45,446 nucleotides of DNA from Bacteroides sp. SM23_62_1 (GCA_001304505.1 LJUQ01000010.1:1-45446); one strand, 5' to 3'; positions 1 to 11,634 are shown, numbered from the stretch's first letter. The notes: generated by a model not told the origin, from the sequence alone. Made by a program: numbers and translations.

Positions 1-130
1 ATTTTTATTTTGGCGGTGCAAAGATAAATGATTTTTTATAGGCTCCAAGAATTTAAATTAAAAAAACGTGGTCATCTTTAAAAGAACGTTGGCCTGATAG
101 TATGTAACACGATAATGGATAAATATTTAT

Positions 131-225
131 TATTCAACCCCTCTCAGGGTTGTGTAATATTATTATTACCTAACCATGGGTTTCACCCCTGGCTATTCAT
201 AGTTCGTCCCCTTCGGGATCTCCCT
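131..225. repeat. intergenic hairpin cassette (CAACCC-ctctca-GGGTTG; CCATGGGT-ttc-ACCCCTGG)
   Basis: Two consecutive short inverted repeats, followed by a 'gtccccttcgggatc' hairpin-like stretch; no convincing ORF. Confidence 0.5.
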
Positions 226-345
226 CTTTCCCTCTCTCCATCCCTCTCTCTCACTCCTTCTCCCTTTAACTCCTTCTCCATTTCGCCCCTTCTCCCTTTC
301 TCTCTCCCTCACTCCCTAACTCTCACCTCCGCCCCTTTAGGGGCG
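222..345. repeat. polypyrimidine, roughly octamer-periodic repeat ending in palindrome CGCCCCTTTAGGGGCG
   Basis: ccttctcc/ctttaact/ccttctcc/atttcgcc/ccttctcc/ctttctct/ccctcact/ccctaact periodicity; perfect inverted repeat at 330-345. Confidence 0.6.
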
Positions 346-512
346 ACATTTCAATTCTATTCCATACTCCCTGCTTTTTCCCTCAGCCTTGTCCTGTGAA
401 ATACGAGTCTTGAAAGGGCTTGCAATTTTGCAAAACAAAATTATTTCACAGGGCGGGCCTCAGCCTGAGCCTTTTTTATTATCTTTCACCCTGAGACACC
501 AATTCATAACCT

Positions 513-1415
513 ATGAAAAACACAATTGTAACATACTCTGTAATATCATTTATGTTTATCAGCGGCATAATCCTGAACTCATGTCAGCAAAAACCTCAAC
601 AACAGGAATCTGAAATTACGGAAATGATGCCGTCCGATTCTTTCCACCTATTAGCCGTGGAAATTTTACCGGGTTTTGATAATTATTCAGATATTTCCCT
701 ATTACTCAGCAACATTGAGGTATCTTATTATCCTGAATTAATTAACAGCATTGAAAATGTTGAAAAATATCTGAGCAATGATCTTTTACAGGCTGCCAAT
801 ATAGGTGTTTATGTCGTCGATCTTGCCTATGCTAATGCATTTGGAGACGAGAATGCGACAGCTGGCTGTTATCTCTCAGCAATATCCCTGGCTCAAAACT
901 TCCCGCAGGTTATAACTTTTATCAGTAATTTAATGTCGGATTATACTGTTGGTGATCTGGAAATTGATTCAGTATTGATGAGGCTTGAGCAGGATTTGCA
1001 GGTATCCGTCATGCAATTAACAGATGATACGGAGAAACAATTATATTCCGCCCTGCTTACCGGTACTTTTATTGAAAAGATATTTCTCCTTTATTCAACA
1101 ATCTCCAGATTTCCTGATGCTACTGTCTCTGATACCCCACAGAATGAAAATCTTCAAAGACTTATCTGGATTGCGACAGGACAGAAAAAAACACTCGGAG
1201 AACTGAATACAATCATTGAAGATTTTGTAATCCCGGAAGAACGGTTACTGTATAAACATCAATTGAATGATCTGGAAAACCATATGAATGAAGCAACATT
1301 TCTGAGGGATACAAGTATGATTGGATCTGCAGAAATAATCCAAAATCCGGAATTTGTCAGTTTGTATGATGAGATTATGCAAATCAGGCGATTGATTACT
1401 GAACCGATAGAATAA
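513..1415 (+). CDS. hypothetical lipoprotein
   Basis: 300 aa ORF with hydrophobic N-terminus and lipobox-like LNSC; no recognisable domain. Confidence 0.75.
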   Translation: MKNTIVTYSVISFMFISGIILNSCQQKPQQQESEITEMMPSDSFHLLAVEILPGFDNYSDISLLLSNIEVSYYPELINSIENVEKYLSNDLLQAANIGVYVVDLAYANAFGDENATAGCYLSAISLAQNFPQVITFISNLMSDYTVGDLEIDSVLMRLEQDLQVSVMQLTDDTEKQLYSALLTGTFIEKIFLLYSTISRFPDATVSDTPQNENLQRLIWIATGQKKTLGELNTIIEDFVIPEERLLYKHQLNDLENHMNEATFLRDTSMIGSAEIIQNPEFVSLYDEIMQIRRLITEPIE

Positions 1416-1441
1416 AAAGGATAAAGGGATTTGTAAGATAT

Positions 1442-1523
1442 TTAACCACACCTGACTGCTCCGCCTAAGGCGGATTCGGCAGGCAGGGAGTGCACAGAGG
1501 AAGCACAGAGAACACAAAGGATT
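1442..1523. repeat. REP-like palindrome (1451-1487) nested in an 'aaccaca...cacagagaacacaaagg' repeat
   Basis: CCTGACTGC-t-CCGCCTAAGGCGG-attcg-GCAGGCAGG palindrome flanked by halves of the CACAGAG-type repeat. Confidence 0.6.
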
Positions 1524-1578
1524 AAATATAGCTACCTGATTACCTATTTTTGGAGGAAGTCAGGAGGGGGAAGGAACA

Positions 1579-2439
1579 ATGGAACTATACAGCATTCCGA
1601 CGGGCAATTTCAAACTGGATGGCGGTGCTATGTTTGGCATTGTACCGAAAGTCCTGTGGGAGAAGTTATACCAGGCCGATGAAAAAAATCTTGTTAATTG
1701 CTCCATGCGCTGCCTCCTGGTGGTGGATGGTGACCGCAGGATACTATTCGACAGCGGTATAGGAGATAAGCAGGATAAAGACTTCCTGAAACATTATTAT
1801 TTGAACGGGGAGGATACCCTGGTAGCGTCCCTGTCCCGACATGGTTTTTCTCCGGAAGACATTACCGACCATGTCATTACACATCTGCATTTTGACCATT
1901 ATGGGGGCAGTATCGAATATGATGAAGAGAAATCTGATTTTGTAACGGTGTTTCCTAACGCGACCTACTGGGTCAGTCACCTCCAGTGGAATCTGACGCA
2001 GATACCCAACAGGCTGGAAGGAGCATCCTTCTTAAAGGAGAATATTGAACCAATGGAAAAAAGCGGGCAACTGCGGCTGTTCGATACAGATTTTTCTGTG
2101 ACACCAAACGTTCATATCAGGCTTTTCAATGGTCATACACTGGGCTAGGCTATCGTGCTCATCCGCTATAAGAACAGGACCATAGTAAATCTCGCTGATT
2201 TCATACAAACAGCCGGTAACATCTCTCTTTCATGGATCTCAGGTTATGATACCAACCCGCTTAATTCATTGGTGGAAAAGGAACAATTCCTGAGAGAATC
2301 ATATGAAAATAATGATATCTTCTTTTTTTATCATGACCTGGAAAGGGAATGTTGTACCCTCCAGGATACTCCGAAAGGAATTAGAATGGGAAACGTTTTT
2401 ACTCTACAAGAATTTCTGAGTTCTGAGTGTATCATTTAA
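1579..2439 (+). pseudogene. MBL-fold metallo-hydrolase interrupted by in-frame TAG (2146-2148)
   Basis: HLHFDHYGG metal motif in the first ORF; GHTLG|TAG|AIVLIRYKNRTIVNLADF continues in the same frame to 2439, with the late His motif (FYHDLE). Confidence 0.75.
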
Positions 2440-2530
2440 ATCTATTCAAGAACATGGAAATTGATAACAGATAATTTTAAGATTCATGGATAAATGATTG
2501 AAAACAAAAATCAATTACCATGAAAACAAA

Positions 2531-3118
2531 TCAAAACAACGAGTGCCCCTTATAAACTTTCGAAAGACCAAGCGGCACCAGTTTCCCATGGTAGTTCAGC
2601 TGCCCCGACCAGTTACCACGTATGGTGGCGTCCGCATATCCTTCCGGGTTAACTGTCATTGTGATATCATATGTGCCAATCGGTGACATAAATATCATCC
2701 TGATGTTATACGAATCTTTATTTCTTCCCATCATGGAGTATTCATATTTTGTAATTCTGCCATCAAGTGTCTGCCCGCCAACACCATTATAACCAACAGT
2801 AAAAGCGGAACCGAATTGTAATACGCCATCAAGGGAATCAATCATAATGAAATTTATGTTTGGACTTACCATGATCCTGTTACCATATTTATCGCTTAAA
2901 TTATCAGCTTCCAGAACAAATCGCTGTATTTCAACCATCTTTTTAGTTATTCCGGACTTCTGTTCCAGTTCCCTTTCCCTCTGTTCTTTACGCATCTGTT
3001 TCTCATATTCTCTATGTTCCCTTATATCAGCTCTTGAAGCCCTGCCATCCTGCCCAGAGACGAAACAGCTTATAAAAAGCAGTACTAATAATATTGACAG
3101 AATATTAAATATTTTCAT
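2531..3118 (-). CDS. DUF4251 domain-containing exported protein
   Basis: 195 aa, signal peptide; 'GGQTLDGRITKYEYSMMGRNKDSYNIRMIFMSPIGTYDITMTVNPEGYADATIRGNWSGQLNYHGKL' resembles the DUF4251 family. Confidence 0.75.
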   Translation of the reverse strand: MKIFNILSILLVLLFISCFVSGQDGRASRADIREHREYEKQMRKEQRERELEQKSGITKKMVEIQRFVLEADNLSDKYGNRIMVSPNINFIMIDSLDGVLQFGSAFTVGYNGVGGQTLDGRITKYEYSMMGRNKDSYNIRMIFMSPIGTYDITMTVNPEGYADATIRGNWSGQLNYHGKLVPLGLSKVYKGHSLF

Positions 3119-3331
3119 TTCAGATATTATTTGGAGTTAATATGATATGTGCCGTGCCAGGAAACAATAAGAAACAAATTTCAGACCAAACTATATATCC
3201 ATAGGCTTTCTAGTAAACAATTAGAAGAATGTGATTATAGAATATTTGATATGTTGAACGTCAGTGTTACACAAGGAATGATTTACGAATATTCTGTTCG
3301 TATATTTATTTTGATATATAACTGTGGTTCG

Positions 3332-3733
3332 TTATGAAAAGTTATTTAAAAAATCCCTGATAAATCCTTTAAAACAATAAAGAAATAAAGCGATAGAAAT
3401 TATTACATCACCAATTAAAAGCCATCTTCTATGGATAGTCATTTTATAACGGAGAATGCTTACAATAATTCTTTGAAAAAACTGTATGAAGAAGAAGATA
3501 AATACAGGAATTCCATATTGATTATAACTCCTGGCCGAATCAAACCTGCCTCTGACAATTTCTGAAAAACTTCTTGACAATCCGCTGCTTGCGGTGGGTT
3601 CACCTGTTATTTTCTCATAGATAGAAGGAATAGGATGATTATCCTTTTCAGCAGAAAAAAGGCCGGAATAGATGAAGATCATCAGTATTATTCCGGCGAG
3701 AATAAGGTTAATAATATGATAAGGTTTTTTCAG
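3332..3733 (-). CDS. DUF2752-like small membrane protein lacking the usual CPxCG cysteines; ATG start at 3682, possible CTG start at 3733
   Basis: IYEKITGEPTASSGLSRSFSEIVRGRFDSARSYNQYGIPVFIFFFIQFFQR resembles DUF2752 (usually CPSCGLSR). Reading frame stays open upstream to CTG (LKKPYHIINLILAGIILM). Confidence 0.55.
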   Translation of the reverse strand: MKKPYHIINLILAGIILMIFIYSGLFSAEKDNHPIPSIYEKITGEPTASSGLSRSFSEIVRGRFDSARSYNQYGIPVFIFFFIQFFQRIIVSILRYKMTIHRRWLLIGDVIISIALFLYCFKGFIRDFLNNFS

Positions 3734-3810
3734 GGGATTTTATAAGTTCGAAATTCAAAACAGAGAAATTCGATAACTGCCTGGCCGACAAGCAATCAAA
3801 AACGAAACAA

Positions 3811-3855
3811 GAAATATCGAAAAACGAAACCTGTCTGACCGGCAGACAGGCAAAC
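3811..3855. repeat. CGAAATATCGAAAA-CGAAAC + REP-like CCTGTCTGaCCGGCAGACAGG
   Basis: Inverted repeat; near-copy at about 15777-15826. Confidence 0.6.
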
Positions 3856-3921
3856 ACATTCAGGAACCCCCGGTTATAAACCAGAATATCTGTTTTCTGA
3901 TGAATGTGGATTATATTTCAG

Positions 3922-3940
3922 GTCCGGTTGGAAACCGGAC
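3922..3940. repeat. hairpin GTCCGGTT-gga-AACCGGAC (degenerate copy 3968-3985)
   Basis: 8-bp perfect stem; second imperfect 'ggtccgattggaaatca' copy follows. Confidence 0.5.
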
Positions 3941-4019
3941 TTAACAACACTGCCTTTCTTATATCTGGTCCGATTGGAAATCATACCAGCTTACCCGAAT
4001 CAATCCCATAAGGATAACA

Positions 4020-4040
4020 GAAAACCGACAACCGACAACT
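4020..4040. repeat. heptamer repeat (gaaaacc gacaacc gacaact)
   Basis: Three phase-locked 7-mers abutting the stop codon of the DUF4190 gene; same family as 15950-15998. Confidence 0.6.
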
Positions 4041-4755
4041 ATTCAGACGGTTGTTCTGTTTTTTCCAGCGCTTCCTCGTATTTCTTTTGCAGTTCTTCAA
4101 ATTTTGCCCGTTGCTCCGCATTTAGCTTTGGAGCGATAGCAGTAAGTTTAGTTGCCAGCGCAATTGCTTTGGTTGACACTTTTGCATATTCTGCAATGGC
4201 TGAAACATCACCTTTTTCAGCTTTATCCACCAGCATGATATAGTCACCTATGAGCTCTTCGTAGGAATTCAGAACTTTATCAAGTTCTTCATCGGATATT
4301 TCCTCACCCCAGTCGAGGGACTCCCAGTCTGTATCATATTCGAGATCTTCCAGAACATCCTCGAGATCCTGGCCTATCTTATCAAATTCATCCTCGATAT
4401 CTTTTAAAGCATCTTCAAGGTTTTCTTCCACCTCTTTTCCGATTTGCTCCCAGAATGGGCTGTGTCTCCAGAATTTTCCTTCCTTAAAAACTGCGGATGT
4501 GAAGAATAATCCCCACATTAATGCAATGCATAGTCCGACGATTGATACAGTCAATCCGCTAATTGGTAATCCCTTTGTTCCGTTGGCTGTATTGGCCTGA
4601 TGAAGTCCGATGGCACTGAGGACAACGCCGGCAGCGCCAAGAAACAGGGCAAGGGCAAAAGTACATCCCAGAAGGGCGAGTGGAATGGCAACAATTCCAA
4701 GGATCAGGCCGGCAATACCCAATCCCTGTCCTGCAGTGGTTTTTTGTTCTTCCAT
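4039..4755 (-). CDS. DUF4190 domain-containing membrane protein with acidic C-terminal region
   Basis: GLGIAGLILGIVAIPLALLGC...GVVLSAIGL...ISGLTVSIVGL, typical DUF4190 two-helix glycine-rich membrane domain. Confidence 0.75.
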   Translation of the reverse strand: MEEQKTTAGQGLGIAGLILGIVAIPLALLGCTFALALFLGAAGVVLSAIGLHQANTANGTKGLPISGLTVSIVGLCIALMWGLFFTSAVFKEGKFWRHSPFWEQIGKEVEENLEDALKDIEDEFDKIGQDLEDVLEDLEYDTDWESLDWGEEISDEELDKVLNSYEELIGDYIMLVDKAEKGDVSAIAEYAKVSTKAIALATKLTAIAPKLNAEQRAKFEELQKKYEEALEKTEQPSE

Positions 4756-4910
4756 GATGATTTGAATTTGATAAAAAAGGAATTACAGATCAAAGATACA
4801 AAAATGTAACTACATGATTTTATGAAAATGAAATCATAATACCTATTCGAAGATGTATAAAAGATAGAAATACAAAATCCTGCTTGAGTGCAGGAGGGAA
4901 GGAGGATTTT

Positions 4911-5007
4911 AACCACAGGGCTCACGGAGTAAATTTGCAGAGCACAGATTGAAAAGAAGTAGTATGATTGCTGTGCTCCCTGATTATTCTCTGTGCCCTT
5001 TGTGGGG
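4911..5007. repeat. MITE-like imperfect palindrome, CCACAGAG family (copy A)
   Basis: ccacagggctcacggag ... ctctgtgccctttgtgg inverted repeat. Confidence 0.65.
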
Positions 5008-5018
5008 AAATGAAGTAT

Positions 5019-5561
5019 TTAATTTCCGAGTATTTTGACCAGGTCGGCTTCGGGCGATTCCGCCGGTGATTCGATGATCCTTCCCATTTCCTGATCTTCA
5101 ATATAAATGATGAATGTTGGCACAAAATCGATTGATAGTTCCGGCACTTCAGTACCGGCAGCATCCTTTGTACGATCAACACAGATAAGTTTCAGGTTTT
5201 CTTCATGGAATCCAAGGTAGTCCAAAATCCTGTAAAACCTGGGAACTTCCCGCTGGCTGTCGGAACACCAGGTGCCAAGAACAATGGTGATGCTGGTATT
5301 AAACAGTACATTCAGGTTGATTTCGGATAGTTTATCTGCATCAACCCGGTATGATTCATACTCCGGTTCGAACCATTCATTGAAGGGTTCTGATGTCAAT
5401 CCCTGCCTGTCACAGTAACCGTAAAGGATTTCCTTACCGGTATTGGGATCCGTGATGATGGTATTGAGATCCTGGGCGAATGTAATGTTTATGACCAGTA
5501 AGGCACAGAAAATGATGAACAATGTTTTCATATTATTAGTGAATTCAAAATTATGTTTCAA
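5019..5561 (-). CDS. thioredoxin-family protein (exported)
   Basis: Signal peptide; [25 protein letters not shown] thioredoxin-like motif with a single-Cys WCSDS. Confidence 0.75.
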   Translation of the reverse strand: MKHNFEFTNNMKTLFIIFCALLVINITFAQDLNTIITDPNTGKEILYGYCDRQGLTSEPFNEWFEPEYESYRVDADKLSEINLNVLFNTSITIVLGTWCSDSQREVPRFYRILDYLGFHEENLKLICVDRTKDAAGTEVPELSIDFVPTFIIYIEDQEMGRIIESPAESPEADLVKILGN

Positions 5562-7701
5562 CCGTACTCTCCATCAATATTTCAAGTATTTTAACAGCAG
5601 CCTCCGAAATAGATGTTCCGGGGCCGAAGATACCAACCACACCCGTTTGGTAAAGGAATTCATAATCCTGTGGCGGGATCACCCCTCCGGCAATGACCAT
5701 GATATCTTCACGTCCGAGGTCCCTGAGTTCTTTTATCACTGCAGGGATCAGTGTATTATGACCGCCGGCAAGGCTGGAGATACCAAGAACGTGGACATCA
5801 TTTTCCACAGCCTGTCTGGCTGCTTCAACAGGTGTCTGGAACAGTGGTCCGATATCAACATCAAAACCGATATCAGCATATCCTGAAGATATAACTTTTG
5901 CACCGCGATCATGCCCGTCCTGTCCCATTTTTGCAATCATGATCCTGGGTTGTCTGCCTTCCATCTGAGCAAAGCGGGATGCCAGTTCAATAGCCTTCTT
6001 ATATTTTTCGTTTTCTGCCGATTCAGCACTGTATACTCCGGATACAGAACGAATAACAGCTTTATAACGGCCGAAGACCTTTTCAAGTGCATAAGAGATC
6101 TCTCCCAGGGTGGCACGCCTTCTGGCTGCCTCAACAGATAATTCCAGGAGGTTACCCTCTCCTGTTTCAGCAACGTCAGTAAGCTTATCCAGTATTTCAT
6201 TTACAGACCTGTTATCCCTTTCTTCCTTCAGTTTTTTCAGTCTTTTTATCTGGGCTTCTTTTACGGCGGTATTATTAACAACAAGTATATCAATAGGATC
6301 ATCTTTCGCAGGGCGGTATTTATTCAAACCAACAATAATATCTTTGCATGAATCAATTCTTGCCTGTTTTCGTGCGGCAGCTTCCTCAATCCTCATTTTT
6401 GGTAATCCGGTCTCAAGTGCTCTGGCCATTCCACCGAGCTGTTCAATTTCCATAATCTGTTTCCAGGCACTATGAACCAATTCATGTGTCAGATATTCGA
6501 TATAATATGAACCTGCCCACGGATCGATTGACCGTGCAATCTGTGTTTCTTCCTGCAGATATAATTGTGTGTTTCTGGCTATCCTGGCGGAGAAGTCTGT
6601 TGGCAGGGAAACGGCTTCATCGAGTGCGTTGGTATGCAGGCTCTGTGTGTGACCTAAAACAGCTGCCACTGCTTCAATGCATGTTCTTGTAACATTATTG
6701 AAAGGATCCTGTTCGGTGAGGCTCCATCCTGATGTCTGGGTATGAGTTCGCAGGGCAAGAGATTTTGAATTTTTCGGATTAAATCCTGAGACAATTTTTG
6801 CCCATAACATTCTTGCAGCCCTTAATTTGGCAATTTCCATGAAATGACTCATACCAATGGCCCAGAAAAATGAAATCCTGGGAGCAAATGCATCAATATC
6901 CAGTCCGGCATTTACCCCGGTTCGAAGGTATTCAAGCCCGTCTGCCAGGGTATACGCCAGCTCAAGGTCTGCTGTTGCACCTGTTTCCTGTATATGGTAC
7001 CCGGAGATACTGATGGAATTGAACCGGGGCATATGTTGTGAGGTATATTTGAAAACATCAGCAATTATTCTCATAGACGATTCAGGGGGGTAAATATATG
7101 TGTTCCTGACCATAAATTCCTTCAGGATATCATTCTGGATCGTCCCGGTAAGGGAATCGAGGGGAACACCCTGCTCCAATGCAGTAACGATGTAAAATGC
7201 CATGATGGGAAGAACGGCACCATTCATGGTCATGGAGACAGATATTTTATCCAGCGGGATGTGATCAAAAAGAATTTTCGTGTCAAGAACCGAATCGACA
7301 GCTACCCCTGTTTTACCAACATCACCAACAACCCGTTCATGGTCCGAATCGTAACCTCTGTGTGTTGGAAGGTCAAAAGCAACAGAAAGTCCTTTCTGCC
7401 CTGCTATAAGGTTCCTGTGAAAGAATGCATTCGACTCCTCAGCAGTGGAAAATCCTGCATATTGCCTGATAGTCCAGGGATGTAAAACATACATTGTAGA
7501 ATAGGGCCCGCGAAGGAAAGGAGGGATACCTGCTGCATAATCCAGGTGTTCCATCCCTGCAAGATCATCCCGGGTATATACACTTTTTACAGGTATATGT
7601 TCAGGTGTAAACCATTGTGAAAGACCTTTCCCCTTATCAGGAGGTGGTTTTTCCGGTCCGGCAATATCCCTGAGATTAATATGACTGAAATCGGGTCTCA
7701 A
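5551..7701 (-). CDS. mutB: methylmalonyl-CoA mutase, catalytic large subunit
   Basis: 716 aa; '[22 protein letters not shown]', '[15 protein letters not shown]', B12-binding DGHDRGAKV. Confidence 0.96.
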   Translation of the reverse strand: MRPDFSHINLRDIAGPEKPPPDKGKGLSQWFTPEHIPVKSVYTRDDLAGMEHLDYAAGIPPFLRGPYSTMYVLHPWTIRQYAGFSTAEESNAFFHRNLIAGQKGLSVAFDLPTHRGYDSDHERVVGDVGKTGVAVDSVLDTKILFDHIPLDKISVSMTMNGAVLPIMAFYIVTALEQGVPLDSLTGTIQNDILKEFMVRNTYIYPPESSMRIIADVFKYTSQHMPRFNSISISGYHIQETGATADLELAYTLADGLEYLRTGVNAGLDIDAFAPRISFFWAIGMSHFMEIAKLRAARMLWAKIVSGFNPKNSKSLALRTHTQTSGWSLTEQDPFNNVTRTCIEAVAAVLGHTQSLHTNALDEAVSLPTDFSARIARNTQLYLQEETQIARSIDPWAGSYYIEYLTHELVHSAWKQIMEIEQLGGMARALETGLPKMRIEEAAARKQARIDSCKDIIVGLNKYRPAKDDPIDILVVNNTAVKEAQIKRLKKLKEERDNRSVNEILDKLTDVAETGEGNLLELSVEAARRRATLGEISYALEKVFGRYKAVIRSVSGVYSAESAENEKYKKAIELASRFAQMEGRQPRIMIAKMGQDGHDRGAKVISSGYADIGFDVDIGPLFQTPVEAARQAVENDVHVLGISSLAGGHNTLIPAVIKELRDLGREDIMVIAGGVIPPQDYEFLYQTGVVGIFGPGTSISEAAVKILEILMESTVET

Positions 7702-9572
7702 ATTTTCAATAATTCTTGAAATTTCCTGAGTTCTTCTATAATATTCGATCCTGTATGAATAAAGTGTTCAATCCCTGCTGTTTTTAAATGTTCAATCGAT
7801 TGTTCGGGATAACCTGCAATAACTATGATAGTTTTACCTTTCAATTTCTTTGCTACCATTGGCCCTGTTTCAGTATATTCTTCATCCGAGCTGCACATCA
7901 CAACAATATCTGCAGAGAGGTTTTGCGCTTCCTTTATCCCTTCTTCAATTTTAATGTTTTCTGTATTAACTGCCACACTGAATCCCCCGCATGCAAAGAA
8001 ACCTGCTGAGAACCCGGCCCGTATCCTTCTCATCACAGGATTACCGAATGTCAAAAGAAATACAACAGGTCTTTTTGCTGCCTTTTCTGTTCTGAGCCTT
8101 ATATTTTCAAACTCAGCAGCAGCCCGTATTTTTTTTAGTGGTTTTGCAAATAATTCCTGTTCAGATACGGATGGAACAGCGGGCTCAGCCTGACTCAATC
8201 TCCATGAAACTCTTTCATTCAGGTCCGGGTAATGGTTGATACCAAGCACTATCTCTTTTCGTTGTGCAATATCAGAAAGCCTTTTCCTTGAATATTTCTC
8301 AACAGAATTCTGGATGAATCCTTTTTTAAAAGCGTGAATGATACCTTTGTTTTTTTCAATTTCCTGGAAAAGCTGCCAGGCTGATTCAGCAATTTTATCT
8401 GTAAGATTTTCAATATAATATGATCCGGCACCAGGATCAGCCACTTTATCAAGGTATGCTTCTTCCTTCAAAATGATCTGGATATTTCTGGCCAGCCTTT
8501 CACTGAATTCACCGGGATTACCGGTAGCCTGATCAAAAGGAGTCACGGTTATCGAATCGGCACCTCCCAGGATTGCAGACATGGTTCCTGTTGTACCTCT
8601 TAATATATTGTTGTAGGGATCGAAGATGGTTGTTTTCCATTCAGAGGTGGAACTATGAATATACATGGGTGAAATACCGGTTCCGGAATAGCCAAAAGAA
8701 TGCGTAATAACAGACCATAACAATCTTGCTGCACGAAGTTTTGCTATTTCAGCAAAGTATCCTGTTGCTGAGGAAAAATGAAACATCATACGCGGGACAA
8801 TTTCATTCCCATGAAGCCCGAGATCAGTCAGTGCAGACAGGTATTCTGTTCCGGCAGCCAGAGCAAAAGCCAGTTCCTGAATAATGGAAGCGCCTGCGTT
8901 GTGGAAAATGCCTGCATTTACAGAAAGAATTTTAAATACAGGGAGATGTGAGGCAGTGAACTCGACAGCTTTTTTCAAGATAAGCATATCATTCTCCCTA
9001 TCTTCAAAGAATTTTCCGGTCTGGAATAAATGGCCGAGGGGATCCAAATTCAATGAACCTCTTACAAGGTCAGGATTTAATTCCCATTTTTGAACTAAAG
9101 CGGATAGTAAGTACAGGAGTGAAAAGTCATTGGAGTTTATTGTAAAATGGACAGGAATTCTCTGTAACTCAATACCTGCTAATAATTCTTCCAGGTGGTC
9201 CGCGGTTTTAATAATATTCCCATCCAGAACAAATCCGGGAGCTGTGATTCCTTTCTCCAGCAGGTCATGTGCTTTTTTATTTGCCTCAGAAACTGACTTG
9301 ACAGGGATATCCTGCCGGATTTCCCACTTATTGTTAAGGATCCTGTCGCCTCTTGTAAATGGATACTGGCCGGGGAATGATTCGAGATATTGAAGGTCAG
9401 CCAGATCTTCCCTGCGGTAATAGGGCCGGAATATCAAACCATCGGAGGTCTTCCATAAAAGGCTATTATAATCAGCTCCTTTCAGGTCTTCAAGGATCTT
9501 TTTTTCCCATTCTTCAGTTTTTACAGGAGGGAACTCTGAAAAGAGCTTTGGCCTTTCTTGATTGGATTCCAT
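7698..9572 (-). CDS. mutA: methylmalonyl-CoA mutase, small subunit
   Basis: 624 aa MUT fold, 4-nt overlap with mutB; C-terminal B12 domain lacks DxHxxG, as is usual for the small subunit. Confidence 0.93.
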   Translation of the reverse strand: MESNQERPKLFSEFPPVKTEEWEKKILEDLKGADYNSLLWKTSDGLIFRPYYRREDLADLQYLESFPGQYPFTRGDRILNNKWEIRQDIPVKSVSEANKKAHDLLEKGITAPGFVLDGNIIKTADHLEELLAGIELQRIPVHFTINSNDFSLLYLLSALVQKWELNPDLVRGSLNLDPLGHLFQTGKFFEDRENDMLILKKAVEFTASHLPVFKILSVNAGIFHNAGASIIQELAFALAAGTEYLSALTDLGLHGNEIVPRMMFHFSSATGYFAEIAKLRAARLLWSVITHSFGYSGTGISPMYIHSSTSEWKTTIFDPYNNILRGTTGTMSAILGGADSITVTPFDQATGNPGEFSERLARNIQIILKEEAYLDKVADPGAGSYYIENLTDKIAESAWQLFQEIEKNKGIIHAFKKGFIQNSVEKYSRKRLSDIAQRKEIVLGINHYPDLNERVSWRLSQAEPAVPSVSEQELFAKPLKKIRAAAEFENIRLRTEKAAKRPVVFLLTFGNPVMRRIRAGFSAGFFACGGFSVAVNTENIKIEEGIKEAQNLSADIVVMCSSDEEYTETGPMVAKKLKGKTIIVIAGYPEQSIEHLKTAGIEHFIHTGSNIIEELRKFQELLKI

Positions 9573-9641
9573 TCAGGTGGATTAGAAAGTTCGTTCAAAA
9601 ATAAGGGAAATATTCAAATCGGGAATAAATAAGAAAATAAA

Positions 9642-9741
9642 TTAACCACAGAGCACACAGAGTATTCACAGAGCACACGGAGTAATGGAATCTATCAAGC
9701 CTCTGTGAACTCTGATCTATGTCTGTACATTCTGTGGTTAA
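9642..9741. repeat. MITE-like imperfect palindrome, CCACAGAG family (copy B)
   Basis: TTAACCACAGAG ... TTCTGTGGTTAA with internal cacagagcacacgg / ctctgtgaactctg. Confidence 0.7.
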
Positions 9742-9766
9742 AGATTAAGATATAGAATAAAGTAAC

Positions 9767-11158
9767 CTATAACTCCCCCACCATCTTTTTGGGATCAACC
9801 CATTTATTAAAATCTTCTTCTGTAACATACCCCAGATCGAGTGCTGCTTTTCTCAGGGTAGTATTTTCTGAATAGGCTTTTTTAGCTATCTCTGCTGCTT
9901 TTTCATATCCGATATGGGGATTCAGGGCAGTGACAAGCATTAATGAGTTTTCAAGGTTCTTTTTTATTGTCTCCAGGTTGGGTTCTATACCGACAGCACA
10001 ATTATCGTTGAAGGAGACACATGCCTCACCGAGCAACCGTGCGGATTGAAGAAAGTTAACGATCATCAGTGGTTTAAATACATTTAATTCAAAATGACCG
10101 TGCATTCCACCTGTGGAGATGGCCATATCATTACCCATAACCTGGGCACAGACCATTGTCAGGGCTTCTGCTTGTGTGGGATTTACTTTCCCTGGCATGA
10201 TAGAGGATCCTGGTTCATTTGCCGGTATTATAATTTCTCCGATTCCGCTTCTCGGGCCCGAGGACAGGACACGAATATCATTGATTATTTTCATCAGGCT
10301 GACAGCAAGGCGTTTCAGGGCCCCTGAAGCTTCCACAATGGCATCATGGGCTGCAAGAGATTCATATTTATTGGGTGCTGACACAAAAGGTAACCCCGTA
10401 AGCCCGGTAATCTTTTTGGCAACAAGATCTGCATACCCCTTTGGCGCATTGATCCCTGTACCAACTGCTGTTCCCCCAAGCGCTATCTCTGCAAGATGAG
10501 GCAGCGTATTTTCAAGGGCTTTTAAACCATGATCCAGCTGGGAAACATACCCGGAAAACTCCTGTCCAAGGGTGAGAGGTGTTGCATCCATCCAGTGTGT
10601 ACGGCCAATTTTCACTATTTCTATGAATTCCTTTGCTTTCTTTGAAAGTGTATCCCTTAATTTTCTGATCCCCGGCAGGGTGGTCTCCGTAATCCTCTTA
10701 TATGCTGCGATATGCATGGCAGTGGGAAAGGTGTCATTAGACGATTGTGACTTATTTACATCGTCATTCGGATGAATCATTTTGTGTCCCTCTCCCAGTT
10801 TATTACCCAGAAGTATATGTGTACGATTGGAGATAACCTCATTGATATTCATATTTGACTGCGTGCCTGAACCGGTTTGCCAGACAACGAGCGGAAACTG
10901 GTCATCGTGCTGCCCGTCAAGAATCTCATCGCAGACGCGTGCAATCAATTCTGTTTTTTCTTTACTTAAAACACCCAATTCTAAATTGGTCAGGGCAGCT
11001 GCCTTTTTCAAATATGCAAAAGCATAGATAATTTCCAGGGGCATCAATTGATCCCCGATTTTGAAGTTATTGACTGATCTCTGGGTCTGGGCACCCCAAT
11101 ACTTATCAGATGGAACCTCCACAGGCCCCATTGTGTCTTTTTCTATCCTTGTAGTCAT
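9767..11158 (-). CDS. fumC: class II fumarate hydratase
   Basis: 463 aa; [13 protein letters not shown] signature, [28 protein letters not shown]. Confidence 0.96.
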   Translation of the reverse strand: MTTRIEKDTMGPVEVPSDKYWGAQTQRSVNNFKIGDQLMPLEIIYAFAYLKKAAALTNLELGVLSKEKTELIARVCDEILDGQHDDQFPLVVWQTGSGTQSNMNINEVISNRTHILLGNKLGEGHKMIHPNDDVNKSQSSNDTFPTAMHIAAYKRITETTLPGIRKLRDTLSKKAKEFIEIVKIGRTHWMDATPLTLGQEFSGYVSQLDHGLKALENTLPHLAEIALGGTAVGTGINAPKGYADLVAKKITGLTGLPFVSAPNKYESLAAHDAIVEASGALKRLAVSLMKIINDIRVLSSGPRSGIGEIIIPANEPGSSIMPGKVNPTQAEALTMVCAQVMGNDMAISTGGMHGHFELNVFKPLMIVNFLQSARLLGEACVSFNDNCAVGIEPNLETIKKNLENSLMLVTALNPHIGYEKAAEIAKKAYSENTTLRKAALDLGYVTEEDFNKWVDPKKMVGEL

Positions 11159-11166
11159 GTGAATTA

Positions 11167-11634
11167 TTATTTTGGAATATACAAAAACATATGTGTGACG
11201 TAAATTTTATCATCATTTCCCCTTGCAATACCCGGCCCTGATTGTGTATAAGTTCCGAGCAATATCTTGTCGGCAATCGTATCACGCGCCCAATAGTGAA
11301 CAACACTGTCGGCTGAAAGGTTGTATACAATGGATGTGATGGCGCCATTACTGGTTCCACCGATTTTTTCGATAACAGTTTCGAACCGGTCCTGAAGCCC
11401 GGTGGATGGATCTCCGCCATTTTTCCAGTCAACACTGTTTGCCTGAGCCTCAATGACCATTACCGGCTGGAGAACCAGTTCATTGAGCCCTTTTGATTTT
11501 CGATACTCATTTACATAATAATGAAGATTTTCTTCATATGCAGTGATGTGATAAAATTCATCGTCTTTCTTACAGGTCTGGCAGATTAATGAGATTATTG
11601 CTGCCAGAATAGTGAATCGGATTAATTTAGTCAT
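11167..11634 (-). CDS. CAP-domain (SCP-like) lipoprotein
   Basis: Lipobox-like region; [34 protein letters not shown]...[10 protein letters not shown]. Confidence 0.7.
   Translation of the reverse strand: MTKLIRFTILAAIISLICQTCKKDDEFYHITAYEENLHYYVNEYRKSKGLNELVLQPVMVIEAQANSVDWKNGGDPSTGLQDRFETVIEKIGGTSNGAITSIVYNLSADSVVHYWARDTIADKILLGTYTQSGPGIARGNDDKIYVTHMFLYIPK

Noticed and set aside
115-399. 94-aa ORF and overlapping 389..613 ORF
   Set aside because: Composition is a translated low-complexity pyrimidine repeat (SLSPSLSLTPSPF); no coding signal.
6110-6475. Antisense ORFs inside mutB, dnaE, fumC and the SpoIIE gene
   Set aside because: Biased S/F/L-rich translations typical of antisense frames; no independent motif.
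7698-9572. mutA as a decayed cobalamin-binding mutase (no DxHxxG)
   Set aside because: Loss of that motif is normal for the small subunit of heterodimeric methylmalonyl-CoA mutases.
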